Origin: Gp7-AA10 sp041483175
GTDB lineage: Bacteria; Acidobacteriota; Thermoanaerobaculia; Gp7-AA8
Direction: 5' to 3'
Assembly (NCBI GenBank): GCA_041483175.1
Contig: JBGPFD010000059.1
Span: 1 to 16,311 of the forward strand
Length of the DNA stretch: 16,311 nucleotides
The notes beneath the pieces are model-generated. The model was given only the letters and a program-made list of their open reading frames with translations. It did not search any database and had not been told where the DNA came from. Below, one piece after another: positions 16,133-16,311 of the stretch (the stretch's first letter is position 1; every line of letters begins with the position of its first letter). A program made the position numbers and the translations under genes.

Positions 16133-16311
16133 TCTCGACGTAGCGCCGGCTCTCCAGCCGGCGTGGACCCGGCTGAAAGCCGGTCCCACGTTCATACGGG
16201 GCGAAGACGCGCGACAAGTACATCACGGCCTACCCGGCAGCTCACCGGACGCGAACCGGAGCTCTGATCTCGACGTAGCGCCGGCTCTCCAGCCGGCGTG
16301 GACCGGCTGAG
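16066..16311. repeat. Tandem duplication of the purC 3' end plus REP-like hairpins
   Basis: Unit 1 begins at about 16066-16067 inside purC and runs to 16199-16200; unit 2 begins at about 16200-16201 and is cut by the window edge. The offset is 134 bp. Differences are a75-to-g at 16075/16209, one extra C near 16234 and one missing C near 16304, with a final divergence at 16311. Unit 2 therefore holds a frameshifted, non-coding copy of the purC tail with its TGA. Both single-base indels are in C-runs. Confidence 0.9.
16139..16191. repeat. REP-like double hairpin after purC (first copy)
   Basis: CGCCGGCT-ctcc-AGCCGGCG (8-bp stem, 16144-16163) is followed by an imperfect stem gtggacccggct-gaa-agccggtcccac (16163-16189, two mismatched pairs). 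It shares the exact 13-mer CGTAGCGCCGGCT with the hairpin at 10390-10402 (minus strand) and recurs at 16274 in the tail duplication. It probably also ends purC transcription. Confidence 0.75.

Overview
The window is GC-rich, densely coded bacterial chromosome. It carries many lipoproteins with lipoboxes, a secreted alpha-2-macroglobulin and an AmpG-type permease, so the host is a diderm (Gram-negative). The style recalls Acidobacteriota or a related GC-rich phylum: long intergenic palindromes, secreted beta-rich proteins with a 'PVAGNTPGAFGT..W' start, and core genes scattered among envelope genes. That assignment is an inference, not something the sequence proves. I see no rRNA, tRNA, CRISPR array, transposase or phage gene.

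Left part, minus strand (1-7456). A GAF-GAF-PAS-GGDEF-EAL cyclic-di-GMP enzyme is followed by a very large thioester-type alpha-2-macroglobulin that runs off the left edge. The 68 bp between them are almost filled by heptamer repeats (consensus AACAGTK) arranged as facing inverted arrays. Just upstream of the GGDEF/EAL gene is a gene-free stretch (7457-7764) occupied mainly by a roughly 200-bp MITE-like inverted-repeat element.

Middle part (7765-10775), a cluster of surface proteins. A 151-aa lipoprotein (+) converges on a minus-strand pair, in which a GT2 glycosyltransferase overlaps by 4 bp a lipoprotein alpha/beta-hydrolase. Next come a second 151-aa lipoprotein of the LEA-2/WHy type (+) and a 122-aa DUF5666-like lipoprotein (-). 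The two 151-aa lipoproteins look like distant relatives. The hairpin pair between the last two genes is probably a bidirectional terminator and also belongs to a dispersed repeat family.

Right part, plus strand (10797-16132). An AmpG/PAT-family transporter overlaps rsmE (16S rRNA m3U1498 methyltransferase) by 4 bp. Then follow citrate synthase (gltA), a strong 17-bp-stem hairpin, a secreted two-repeat protein of unknown function behind a structured leader, and purC (SAICAR synthase). Directly after purC, its last ~67 bp and a REP-like double hairpin are duplicated in tandem up to the window edge. That duplication is either real or a contig-end assembly artefact.

I do not see one clear new multi-gene system. 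The points most worth a second look are the MITE-like element next to the c-di-GMP gene, the heptamer inverted arrays, the paired WHy-like lipoproteins around the GT2/hydrolase unit, the tail duplication, and the secreted, non-lipidated A2M placed behind a c-di-GMP enzyme.
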